Shown here: positions 35,431-43,179 of the stretch, piece by piece
Layout of the letters: every line of letters starts with the position of its first letter
Position numbering within the stretch: the stretch's first letter is position 1
DNA from: an uncultured Prevotellaceae bacterium
GTDB taxonomy: Bacteria > Bacteroidota > Bacteroidia > Bacteroidales > Bacteroidaceae
Assembly: GCA_900315105.1 (NCBI GenBank)
Contig: OMXX01000024.1
Location: 62,001-126,000 of the forward strand
Reading direction: 5' to 3'
DNA length: 64,000 nucleotides
Translations under genes and position numbers: made by a program
The notes under the pieces: generated by a model
Seen by the model: only the letters and a program-made list of their open reading frames with translations
Told to the model about the DNA's origin: nothing
Databases searched by the model: none

Positions 35431-35958
35431 TTATTTGACTCTATATGGAATATGTACTTTTGACTTGCATCGAACTTTAGTATTGCCAATCATAGCAGGT
35501 TGCCATATAGGCATCTTTTTGATTATTGCCAATGCATCTTCATCATGTACTTTATCAATTGATCTGACAATCTTTGCTGATGAAATACTTCCGTCTTTCT
35601 CAACAATAATTTCTACGGTGATTACTTTATGCAATCCTTCCAATAAAGAAGCTTTTCTGTTTTTTAGGATAAAAGACATCTTTGCATTTATACCATTCGG
35701 GAAAGAAGGAGATATATCAACCTCATCTTCATCATATACATGCTTCGAATCAGGATGCAATGTATGCTTTTCTTCTTCTTCTGGTTCATATCTTCTCATG
35801 TATTGTATTTCTTCATCTTTATTAGATTGAATATCAGATGATATACTGTTTTTCTGACAAGTATCATTAACTGTTGGTTTCGTGTCATTCTTCTTATTAG
35901 AACAACCCGTAACAAATAATATTGATATGCATAAAATTAATACTAAAGGATTTTTCAT
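35431..35958 (-). CDS. Lipoprotein with TonB C-terminal domain
   Basis: The product has 175 residues with lipobox LFVTGC. After a charged linker rich in Glu/Asp (about 50-85) comes a TonB C-terminal-like fold (HKVITVEIIVEKDGSISSAK...DALAIIKKMPIWQPA). Energy-transducing TonB proteins have an N-terminal membrane helix that contacts ExbB/ExbD; here a lipid anchor replaces it, so the protein probably does not transduce energy in the usual way. It might bind TonB boxes from the periplasm or be structural. It is monocistronic, with the promoter at 36009-36040 partly inside a 117-bp repeat. Confidence 0.75.
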   Translation of the reverse strand: MKNPLVLILCISILFVTGCSNKKNDTKPTVNDTCQKNSISSDIQSNKDEEIQYMRRYEPEEEEKHTLHPDSKHVYDEDEVDISPSFPNGINAKMSFILKNRKASLLEGLHKVITVEIIVEKDGSISSAKIVRSIDKVHDEDALAIIKKMPIWQPAMIGNTKVRCKSKVHIPYRVK

Positions 35959-36008
35959 ATTAATTATATATGTCTAAGATATTTGCTTTATTACAAGATT
36001 ACCATTTG

Positions 36009-36040
36009 CAAAAGTAAACAAAAATCCCAATACCACCAAA
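36009..36040 (-). promoter_or_regulatory. Promoter of the TonB-C lipoprotein gene
   Basis: Minus strand TTTG (36037-36040), 20-bp spacer, TACTTTTG (36009-36016). Confidence 0.7.
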
Positions 36041-36137
36041 TAAATCTTGGAAAAGTTTATGTATGTGGATTAAGTCATAGGGAAGTGCATAGGCTTAAAC
36101 TTTGAAGTTCCATCGTTCATCCTCCGATGTAAATACC
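36021..36137 (+). repeat. 117-bp direct repeat, left copy
   Basis: About 88% identical without gaps to 36899-37015 (about 103 of 117 by eye). Shared core: TGGAAAAGTTTATGTAT, GGATTAAGTCATA and GGAAGTGCATAGGCT. The two copies bracket the retropepsin/DUF5678-like operon. Confidence 0.8.
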
Positions 36138-36169
36138 CTAAAACCCCGAAGGGGTTATTCTTGAAAACC

Positions 36170-36583
36170 TTATCTCTCAAACATGAACACAGTACCTGTA
36201 TATGTATCATTTGTTATGACAATATTGCCTTGACTCAGTAAGTCCATACCAATTATCAAATCTTCTCCAGTCATAGAAATACGAGGTACTTTTATCATAT
36301 TAAATCTTATTTCTCCTCCCAATGTAATATTCACGATATGCGTATTTACAATATCCGTATGTTCATTAGCCGCAGTTATTCTCATTGTACCAGTAGGCAT
36401 CATTTCCAGATAATTGGCGATACGAGATGAAATACAGGTTCGCATTGCTCCTGTATCAATCAAGGCTTTACAAATTACGCTCTTGCTATCCTGATTTGTA
36501 TCATCCAAATCAGGAACGCCTATAATGCAATCTACAACAATACGTTGCTGTATTTCGGGAAAAACAGTTACACTTTTCTTCAT
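36170..36583 (-). CDS. Retropepsin-like aspartic protease domain protein
   Basis: The product has 137 residues with no signal peptide. KALIDTGAMRTCISSRIANYL is the active-site Asp-Thr-Gly motif of the retropepsin-like family, and EDLIIGMDLLSQGNIVI is the matching C-terminal strand/helix pattern (usually IGxDxL). One DTG per chain means a homodimer would be required for activity. Its start codon overlaps the stop of the upstream partner (ATGA, 36580-36583), so translation is coupled. Similar small cytoplasmic retropepsin-fold proteins occur widely in bacteria next to short DUF5678-like proteins, with unknown targets. Confidence 0.8.
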   Translation of the reverse strand: MKKSVTVFPEIQQRIVVDCIIGVPDLDDTNQDSKSVICKALIDTGAMRTCISSRIANYLEMMPTGTMRITAANEHTDIVNTHIVNITLGGEIRFNMIKVPRISMTGEDLIIGMDLLSQGNIVITNDTYTGTVFMFER

Positions 36584-36822
36584 GCCAATCCAAGTCCTAA
36601 GTTTGAAATAATCTGAACCTTATCGGCATTGTCATTACATTCTTGAAGTAGGAATTTACCTAAACCGTATGTTTTTGCACCATATACATAAGCCTCAGAA
36701 ATTGTATCAAAGGCTTTTACTTCAAGAGATTCTGGAATGACAAGATACTTGCCATCATAGTCTTCAAGCAGGGAAGACATGTTTCTTTTGAAGAAATCAT
36801 ATTGTTTTTGTAATGCACACAT
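36580..36822 (-). CDS. Small DUF5678-like partner of the retropepsin
   Basis: The product has 80 residues. LEDYDGKYLVIPESLEVKAF followed by a helix with regularly placed Ala/Tyr (TISEAYVYGAKTYGLGKFLL) resembles the short DUF5678 fold (Y-x-GK-W/Y-V-I). Overlap with the protease gene by 4 bp and a shared promoter make these a two-gene unit. The role may be substrate, adaptor or inhibitor of the protease; none is proven. Promoter at 36848-36879. Confidence 0.7.
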   Translation of the reverse strand: MCALQKQYDFFKRNMSSLLEDYDGKYLVIPESLEVKAFDTISEAYVYGAKTYGLGKFLLQECNDNADKVQIISNLGLGLA

Positions 36823-36847
36823 AACTATACTTTTTATTGTTCAGTTG

Positions 36848-36879
36848 CAAAAGTAATCAATATTTCTGATTTCTCCAAA
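36848..36879 (-). promoter_or_regulatory. Promoter of the DUF5678-like/retropepsin operon
   Basis: Minus strand TTTG (36876-36879), 20-bp spacer, TACTTTTG (36848-36855), about 26 bp before the ATG. Confidence 0.75.
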
Positions 36880-36898
36880 TTTCTCAGTAGAAAAAGTC

Positions 36899-37015
36899 AA
36901 AATCCTTAAACCTCCAAAGAAATCATGGAAAAGTTTATGTATATGGATTAAGTCATAAGGAAGTGCATAGGCTCAAGTTTTGAAGTTTCATCGTTCTTCC
37001 TCCTATGTAAATACC
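36899..37015 (+). repeat. 117-bp direct repeat, right copy
   Basis: Right partner of 36021-36137; it leads directly into the ATACCAT palindrome. Confidence 0.8.
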
Positions 37016-37130
37016 ATATAAATACCATAAAGATACCATATAAATACCATTAACTATGGTAATATTATGGTATTATTATGGTAATATAATGGTATTATAA
37101 TGGTATTATCATCGGAGGAAAAGCGGAAGA
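36985..37130. repeat. AT-rich palindrome of ATACCAT units facing ATGGTAT units
   Basis: Four ATACCAT units (37011-37050) face about five ATGGTA-type units (37055-37108); outer arms TTCTTCCTCCTATG and ATCGGAGGAAAAGCGG are also roughly inverse. No ORF. It could form a large cruciform. Confidence 0.75.
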
Positions 37131-37158
37131 AGATGGGCGTTTCATAAACGCACGAAAA

Positions 37159-37206
37159 CAAAATCCCGCACCTCCGTTGATCCATAAGGAATAGGAGATG
37201 CGGGAT
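37159..37206 (-). terminator. Terminator of the efflux operon
   Basis: Stem ATCCCGCACCTCC / GGAGATGCGGGAT with a 22-nt loop; on the minus transcript a T-rich run follows. Confidence 0.75.
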
Positions 37207-37212
37207 GTGTAG

Positions 37213-37521
37213 TTAACGTTTATCTGGCAAACCGTATTCTATCCAGCGCTCTTTCGGATAGTTGTTCTTGATGATAAGCTTGCGTGCAGCATAATCATCT
37301 TTCACATTGTTGAAAAGCTTGCTCACACGATCCAACTTAGGGGCAAGTTCAGCACGAAGACGGTCACATTCCTCACAAGCTGAAATCAAAATGTCTATGG
37401 CCTGTTCCATAGCACTTAGTTCCTGTAATGTTGCACCTGTGCCTGTCTCGTTGAGATGCTTACGCAAACCCTGAATAAGACTGCGACTCTTTTCGATCTG
37501 CATTTCGATTGTCTTTGTCAT
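37213..37521 (-). CDS. Small coiled-coil protein at the end of the efflux operon
   Basis: The product has 103 residues from the ATG at 37521 (MTKTIEMQIEKSRSLIQGLR); a longer frame would start at a TTG overlapping the transporter gene. Heptad patterns dominate the first 75 residues, and the C-terminus is basic with KNNYPKERWIEYGLPDKR. No signal peptide or membrane helix. It starts 19 bp after the MFS gene and precedes the operon terminator, so it is probably co-transcribed. I do not recognise a family. Confidence 0.65.
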   Translation of the reverse strand: MTKTIEMQIEKSRSLIQGLRKHLNETGTGATLQELSAMEQAIDILISACEECDRLRAELAPKLDRVSKLFNNVKDDYAARKLIIKNNYPKERWIEYGLPDKR

Positions 37522-37540
37522 AATTGTGATTTTATTTATG

Positions 37541-39178
37541 TTAAACAAGGCTACTGTTGGGCGTAGCCAGCCCTTGTATGTTTTTATTTCGTCTGATACT
37601 ACGTTTCAATAACCTTGCTCCCATTATTGGCCACGTAGGGAAACGGCGTATGCCTCGACGAATGGTAGGAATATCCCAAAGCAGAAAAGCTATGGTCAGG
37701 AATCCCGCAATATAAAGCACCCATCCGTAAAGTTGCTTGATAGTAACAGCCATCATTGATGGTATGAAACTTTCCATCCATTCTCCTATGTTGAATGGTG
37801 CAGAGGTGAATGCCGGCATATCAAGATAAGCCGTATAGCGAAGAATATTGTCTGCCATATAGTAACGCAAGCCCCAAGCATAGAGCGCACAGCCAATAAC
37901 ACCTCCGATATACATGTGCATGAAATTGAATATCGAGAGTGACTGGAAGAAATGCTCAAAGGTCATAATCTCATGCAGACTCCACATAAAGGCGATACTC
38001 AATGTGGCATAACCGAAACCACGAAATACGAGTGACAGACGCAATACTTCTATGTTTATATGGTCAGCTACAAGGAAATAGAATCCTGCTGCATAGAGCG
38101 TAATGCCAAGTAGTCCGATGGCTATTAGCTTATATACGTTGAATTGCCATTTTTTTAGCCATAACCATGACAGAAGACAACCAATCCAAATGCCTGGTAA
38201 TGTCCATAGGGTAAGGCTGCATGAGGTTAGCATTTCGTAATTCATCACTTCTTCATAGAACACCTCTTCAAGCACATGCTCAGATGCAAGTAGTCCTTCG
38301 ACCACAGCTATGAGAAGAAGTATGGGAATAAGATTACGATACGTCCACATACGAGGCTCGAAATAAGGTTGCTGCTTTGTCCACATACGATGTAGGCAAC
38401 CGCCAAGCGTTATGAGCGAAGTGCCCGTAAGAGTGCGTATTGTGGGAGAATGCCACCAATCAAGCCAGTCGCCATAGTTGAAGATATAGGCTATCTGTAA
38501 GCCAAGCAGACTCCAGAATGCTGCTCCCAGCCAGTCAATATTCTTTAGTGGTATTCGTTGTGGCATAGGGCACCAAGGGCGTGTAAGGAACAGTTGGATA
38601 GTGACGACAAGCATCATGAGTCCTATGACAAACCAATGTGAGGCATACCAATGATAGTCATGTCCGAAGAACGCACTATACCACGCCTGCACCTCTATGC
38701 TTGTCAGTAGTATGATGTGAAGACACGGAAAGAACACGCCCATATCACGTGTAGGTGTCATCCACAACTGTATATTCGACATATTCTCGAAAGTTCCCTG
38801 AATCTTAGCCATACCTGCTATGAAACAGAGTAGCCACATCAATGGCAGGAACGTTGTCTGCGTGAATAGCCAGTTACAAACGGCAAGCACCAATGCAGAG
38901 GTAATAAGCAGAAAGCGATTGGAAAACCTGAACTTCATACGGAACAATATGGGGAAGTAGATAGCCATTCCTGCAAGGTTGCTGTAAAGGCACATCATTA
39001 CATCCTCGCGCATTATTGCCCGACCTCCAATCATTTCGTTCAGCGCACCAAGATAAACACAACCACCCAACTGAAAGCAAAATGCCTGCACGATGTAAAT
39101 CCACGGACGCAGCTTTTCAGGCACACATTCACGAAACATCGGCATGGAAAAAGGAGGTGGTGTAGGATGTTGACTCAT
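37541..39178 (-). CDS. MFS multidrug transporter, EmrB/DHA2-like
   Basis: The product has 545 residues with at least 12, probably 14, membrane helices, cytoplasmic N-terminus (MSQHPTPPPFSMPMFRECVP) and a basic C-terminal tail. Its size and place directly after an EmrA-type adaptor and a TolC-type channel make it the inner-membrane pump of a tripartite exporter. The classical MFS motif A is not clear, and the family call rests on context plus helix pattern. It starts 2 bp after the adaptor stop codon. The substrate is unknown; bile salts, drugs or fatty acids would be typical for the group. Confidence 0.8.
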   Translation of the reverse strand: MSQHPTPPPFSMPMFRECVPEKLRPWIYIVQAFCFQLGGCVYLGALNEMIGGRAIMREDVMMCLYSNLAGMAIYFPILFRMKFRFSNRFLLITSALVLAVCNWLFTQTTFLPLMWLLCFIAGMAKIQGTFENMSNIQLWMTPTRDMGVFFPCLHIILLTSIEVQAWYSAFFGHDYHWYASHWFVIGLMMLVVTIQLFLTRPWCPMPQRIPLKNIDWLGAAFWSLLGLQIAYIFNYGDWLDWWHSPTIRTLTGTSLITLGGCLHRMWTKQQPYFEPRMWTYRNLIPILLLIAVVEGLLASEHVLEEVFYEEVMNYEMLTSCSLTLWTLPGIWIGCLLSWLWLKKWQFNVYKLIAIGLLGITLYAAGFYFLVADHINIEVLRLSLVFRGFGYATLSIAFMWSLHEIMTFEHFFQSLSIFNFMHMYIGGVIGCALYAWGLRYYMADNILRYTAYLDMPAFTSAPFNIGEWMESFIPSMMAVTIKQLYGWVLYIAGFLTIAFLLWDIPTIRRGIRRFPTWPIMGARLLKRSIRRNKNIQGLATPNSSLV

Positions 39179-39180
39179 AA

Positions 39181-40215
39181 TCAGTATTTTATTTCACATT
39201 CTACATTCAATCCAGCACGCAATTTTGCCACGTCTTCCAACTTGTTGCTTTCAAGACTGATACGAACAGGTACACGCTGTTCTACTTTCACGAAGTTACC
39301 TGTAGCATTATCCTGTGGGATCAAACTATAGGCACTACCAGTAGCATCAGAGATACGCTCTACAACTCCTTCATATTCCACATCAGGAACTGCATCAGCC
39401 TTGATCTTCACCTTTGCACCAACCTTGATGTGTGGCAGTTGTGTCTCGCGATAGTTGGCTACAATCCAAAGATCCTTGCTGTCAACAATATCAACTATGG
39501 TTTGCCCTGGCTGTATAAGTTGACCTTCATGAATGTTCTTACGTCCAAGTACTCCGTCAGCGGTAGCAATAATAACGGTATATGACAGATTCAACTGTGC
39601 CAGTTTCACTTGTGCACGAGCCACATCTATAGCAGCCTCACCTTGCTGAAGATGATGTCCTTGCTCGCTTTTTGTCAATGTCATAGAATGACGACGGCGG
39701 TTTGCAGCTTCATAGCGTGCACGAGCTGTGAGATAGGCAGTATGAATATTGTCGGCTTGCTGTTGTGTTACGCTCTGCTGTTCAAGCAATTTCTGGAAAC
39801 GTGTGTCTTCGCGTTGTGCATTCTCCATCATTACACGTAATTCCTCAATAGAAGCATCGGCTGCCCCTATATTGCTCTGAGTAGCATCTATTCCCGTTGT
39901 TGTAGCTCTATTTCCAGCCTTGGCTTGTGCTAAGGCTGCCTCTGCCTGAGCAAGAGCCAAGCGAAATTCTGCATCCTCTATGATTGCCAGCGTATCACCT
40001 TTGTGTACTGTCTGGAATTCATTGAATCTTATTTCCTTGACAAATCCGCCAACACGGGCATTAACAGGTGTGATATGCTGCTGTACGTGTGCGTTGTCCG
40101 TCCATTCCACATTTCCAAAGTGTGCGAAATTAAGAATAACTACGGTAGCTCCAATGATAAGTAGGACGATAACTATGACGTTGTATGTCCAGCGATAAAC
40201 AATTCTCTTTTCCAT
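39181..40215 (-). CDS. HlyD/EmrA-family periplasmic adaptor
   Basis: The product has 344 residues with one N-terminal membrane helix (VIVIVLLIIGATVVILNF, about 11-30). A biotinyl-lipoyl-like half-motif VNARVGGFVKEIRFNEFQ and a second half IIATADGVLGRKNIHEGQLI flank an alpha-helical hairpin (about 85-195), followed by a beta-barrel region with DLWIVANYRETQLPHIKVG, which is characteristic of EmrA-type adaptors. It connects the MFS pump to the TolC channel. Its ATG overlaps the TolC stop codon by one base (TAATG), so the two are translationally coupled. Confidence 0.92.
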   Translation of the reverse strand: MEKRIVYRWTYNVIVIVLLIIGATVVILNFAHFGNVEWTDNAHVQQHITPVNARVGGFVKEIRFNEFQTVHKGDTLAIIEDAEFRLALAQAEAALAQAKAGNRATTTGIDATQSNIGAADASIEELRVMMENAQREDTRFQKLLEQQSVTQQQADNIHTAYLTARARYEAANRRRHSMTLTKSEQGHHLQQGEAAIDVARAQVKLAQLNLSYTVIIATADGVLGRKNIHEGQLIQPGQTIVDIVDSKDLWIVANYRETQLPHIKVGAKVKIKADAVPDVEYEGVVERISDATGSAYSLIPQDNATGNFVKVEQRVPVRISLESNKLEDVAKLRAGLNVECEIKY

Positions 40216-41579
40216 TATAATGTGTTACTGATGTATTTTAGTTTGTAATAGTTGTAAAGAAGGGATATTCTTGCATTTACTAAAGCCATGTCGGCTGATA
40301 GTTTCATACTTGAAGCATCAAGCATATCTGTAAGCAACGCAAGCTGATTCTGATAGCGGTTTTGCACCACGTTATAGTTCTGTGTAGCAAGTTCTACTTG
40401 CTTCTGCTGGGTTTCCACTTCCTTGAAGGAAGTAAGGAAGTTTACGTATCCTGCCTGAATACTGTTTTCTACCCCTTCGCGTGCCAAAGCAAGCTGCTCC
40501 TGCGTCTGTTTGTAGTTGAATTGTGCATGGCGTACTGAGTGTGTATTCTTCCACAGACTGCCAAGATTATATTTCAACCCTATGCCAACAAACCAAGCGT
40601 TCACATTAGCATTAACAGGAATAAGGTCGTTGGTATATGGACCGAAAAGATTATCCTCGGCAATTACAGCAAGCGAAGGAAGTGAAGCAGCACGTGTTGT
40701 CTTTATCTTCTGCTCAGCCAACTGAGAGGCTACATTTGCCTGCTGTATTCCTATGTTGTTTTCAAAAGCCTTCTGCTGCCAGTTATGCTCATTGACATTA
40801 GTGTTCATAGACTTCATTTCCCTATTAAGCATCAAGGTGTCTATGGCAATAGTACTTCCGTCTGTCAAGTGCAACGTTGTGCAGAGCTGATGATTTATGA
40901 TATTCTGCGCATCCTTCAGTTTTTCTTTTGTCAGCTGTAATGTCATTAGCTGCAATTCATAGCGCGTGATGTCATTCTTCAATACAGTTCCTTGATCACA
41001 TCGAGCCTCCATATTCTGTATAACCTTCTTGGTAAGCATGATATTCTGGTCAATCACCATCTGCTGATTCTGTAGCTTGTAGAGGTCAAGATAGTAGCCT
41101 GTTATGAGAAATCGCACTTCCTGACGGTTTTTCTCAACGTTAAGCGTAGCCATCTGTTCTCCAAGCTCTGAAATACGGATACCAGCACGAATTGCACCAC
41201 CTGCATAGATTACCTGTGAAACCTGCGCAGTAAAAGAATTTCCCCAATGAGGTGATTTCTGACGGCCATTCTCTACTTTCTGAGGTCCCAGTCCTGCAAG
41301 TATCACAGATGTTGTTCCACTTGTGGAGAAACCGCGACTCATTAGCGTGGCATCTCCAATATAGCTACCACTTGCACTTAGTTCTACGTTAGGCAACATA
41401 GCATTCTTAGCAACCATAACGGCTTCTGATACGGCACTAAGACCTGTCTGACTGACCGTAATCTGCTGATTATGCTGGTCAGCCAAGTCATAGAGTTGTT
41501 GAAGAGACTGAGCTTCCGCATGACTGAAAAAAGAAGAGAAATAAAAAAGTGAAAATACAATCTTTTTTTTCTGTTTCAT
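40215..41579 (-). CDS. TolC-family outer-membrane efflux channel
   Basis: The product has 454 residues with a signal peptide (cleavage near FSHAEA). Two similar halves of long helices and short strands (LQQLYDLADQHNQQITVSQ ... and LAEQKIKTTRAASLPSLAV ...) are the TolC/OEP pattern, and the region NLGSLWKNTHSVRHAQ is a typical second-repeat strand. It is first in the operon tolC-emrA-emrB-coiled coil. A -7 box TAATTTTG at 41913-41920 with TTG 19 bp upstream is the nearest promoter, giving a 330-nt leader. Confidence 0.92.
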   Translation of the reverse strand: MKQKKKIVFSLFYFSSFFSHAEAQSLQQLYDLADQHNQQITVSQTGLSAVSEAVMVAKNAMLPNVELSASGSYIGDATLMSRGFSTSGTTSVILAGLGPQKVENGRQKSPHWGNSFTAQVSQVIYAGGAIRAGIRISELGEQMATLNVEKNRQEVRFLITGYYLDLYKLQNQQMVIDQNIMLTKKVIQNMEARCDQGTVLKNDITRYELQLMTLQLTKEKLKDAQNIINHQLCTTLHLTDGSTIAIDTLMLNREMKSMNTNVNEHNWQQKAFENNIGIQQANVASQLAEQKIKTTRAASLPSLAVIAEDNLFGPYTNDLIPVNANVNAWFVGIGLKYNLGSLWKNTHSVRHAQFNYKQTQEQLALAREGVENSIQAGYVNFLTSFKEVETQQKQVELATQNYNVVQNRYQNQLALLTDMLDASSMKLSADMALVNARISLLYNYYKLKYISNTL

Positions 41580-41912
41580 GTTAATTAAAATGTTATCTTT
41601 TGACTCTTTCCATGTTTATAGTACATAAAATCCCTATATGTGCCGTTTGAAAAAATGACACACTACACCTGGCTGTATCCCCACGAGACAAGCCTACAAT
41701 TAATAATCTGAAGAAAATGATTTAAATAATTGGATAGAAAGGATATCTACTTCCCCATAAATAAGTTTTTGGAGATGGTGTAATAGTATGTAATAAAATA
41801 TCTTTCATATCCTTGTCTTGCTATCCGAAGTTATGGGGTTGGTCTTCTCAAAACAACATGAAAAGCATGATTTTTTACTCTTTTTCTTATAGACCTAATC
41901 CCAAGTCAACTA

Positions 41913-41942
41913 CAAAATTACAAATATTTTTTGAAATAGCAA
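41913..41942 (-). promoter_or_regulatory. Probable efflux operon promoter
   Basis: Minus strand TTG (41940-41942), 19-bp spacer, TAATTTTG (41913-41920). The leader to the tolC ATG is about 330 nt. Confidence 0.5.
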
Positions 41943-42189
41943 TTATATACAACATCGACATTTAATGTTTTTTAAGACAAAAATATCGTCTAACGAATAC
42001 ATTTTGCTATATCGACATTACAAAATATCCTATTCTCTGTAATATTATGTTTTAGTAAATAACGTGAATTCGACGACTTGCGTAGCTTGTTGAAGATGAT
42101 GTTTATCATAAGTTTAAATATATATTGATTGCCTCTTTTCCTGATTGCTCAATAGCCTGCAGAACTATCTTGCATACTCCCTATCGTGA

Positions 42190-42292
42190 GGCATATATCT
42201 TCGATATAGGGAACGGACTTGAAACGGACTTGGAACGGAGGTGAAACGGACCTGTAACCCCCTTACGGGGAAAGGGTTGGAGAAAGGGGTCG
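42190..42292. repeat. ACGGACTT iterations plus GC-rich repeat fragment
   Basis: GGAACGGACTTGAAACGGAC, TTGGAACGGAGGTGAAACGG, then CCCCCTTACGGGGAAAGGGT of the GC-rich family. Confidence 0.6.
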
Positions 42293-42452
42293 CTCTTCTT
42301 TTATTCTACTGCAAAGTTACTACGATTTCCCCGTATAAAAAAATCCATGAGCAACTTTTTACACCTTGAAGCGTGTTAACAGAAGTGAATCCTTGTAATA
42401 TACTGAAAGACAACAGAATAAGTTATAAACGTAAAAGCATGTCGGGGAACGC

Positions 42453-42650
42453 GCCCAAAAAGGTTCAGTATAGCCCAAAAAGGTTCAGTATATAGTGAAC
42501 CTTTTATACACACACCCTACTGGTTTACCAGTCTTCTTTTCAATAATATATATATAATATATTTATATTATATATATATTATTGAGGTCAAGGGGGAGGT
42601 AGTGGGTGTCTATTTTTTTGGTACACAATATACTGAACCTTTTTTTGGGC
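42453..42650. repeat. Nested palindromic element with iteron-like repeats
   Basis: Two back-to-back copies of GCCCAAAAAGGTTCAGTATA (42453-42472, 42473-42492), then a palindrome AAAAGGTTCA...TGAACCTTTT (42478-42505), a central perfect 22-bp-arm AT palindrome (42540-42585), and an inverted copy ACTGAACCTTTTTTTGGGC (42632-42650). No ORF spans it. Confidence 0.85.
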
Positions 42651-42883
42651 ACAAGCATATCCACACGCAATACAGAATATTGATAATCAACCACTTAAAC
42701 ACATAAATCATCATTTTGCTTTACAAAAAACATGGTTCACTATTTTCTGTTATTATACCTTGTTCTGCCGAGAAACATGTAAAATCAGACTTTGTTCACA
42801 CCTGATGACGAAATGCGCACACAGATATCAAAAACGTTAACGCCCAAGCATCAACCCATGACGGAAATACAAGAAGAACGGAA

Positions 42884-42935
42884 AAAGGTTCAGTATATTG
42901 TGAACCTTTTTATACAGACACCCTATCCCACCGAA
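42884..42935 (+). repeat. Half copy of the nested element
   Basis: AAAAAGGTTCAGTATATTGT and GAACCTTTTTATACAGACAC match the left part of 42453-42530 (palindrome plus ACACCCTA). Confidence 0.75.
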
Positions 42936-43127
42936 TTCTATCTCTTTCTTTGGCAAATCGTATTTTTGTCCGTTTGAAGATGAATATAACATAACGTGAG
43001 TTCAACGACTTGTTTCAGCTTGATGAGCTAATAAAATTGAAAATGGGAGTCGTCTTGATATTTTTCCATTTTCATTTTTTAATTTTCAATTTTCGATTTT
43101 TAACAACGCTTTCTGAAAAACTTTTTG

Positions 43128-43135
43128 TAATTTTG
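43128..43135 (+). promoter_or_regulatory. -7 element of the lipoprotein gene at 43180
   Basis: TAATTTTG, 45 bp before the ATG; no clear -33 box. Confidence 0.5.
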
Positions 43136-43179
43136 CAACCAGATAACATATTAGCTTCGAATTTCTAACAAAAACGAAT

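Larger units (their letters stand above)
41580..43179. other. 1.6-kb gene-free region upstream of the efflux operon
   Basis: No credible gene on either strand. It contains the probable efflux promoter (41913-41942), iterated ACGGACTT units (42220-42255), a GC-rich repeat fragment (42255-42290), the nested palindrome 42453-42650, its half copy at 42884-42935, imperfect direct repeats ATAACGTGA..ACGACTTG at 42059-42100 and 42990-43030, and the -7 box of the next gene (TAATTTTG, 43128-43135). Confidence 0.65.

Noticed and set aside
42792..42977. 61-codon + strand open frame
   Set aside because: It spans the half copy of the nested palindrome and shows no codon preference.
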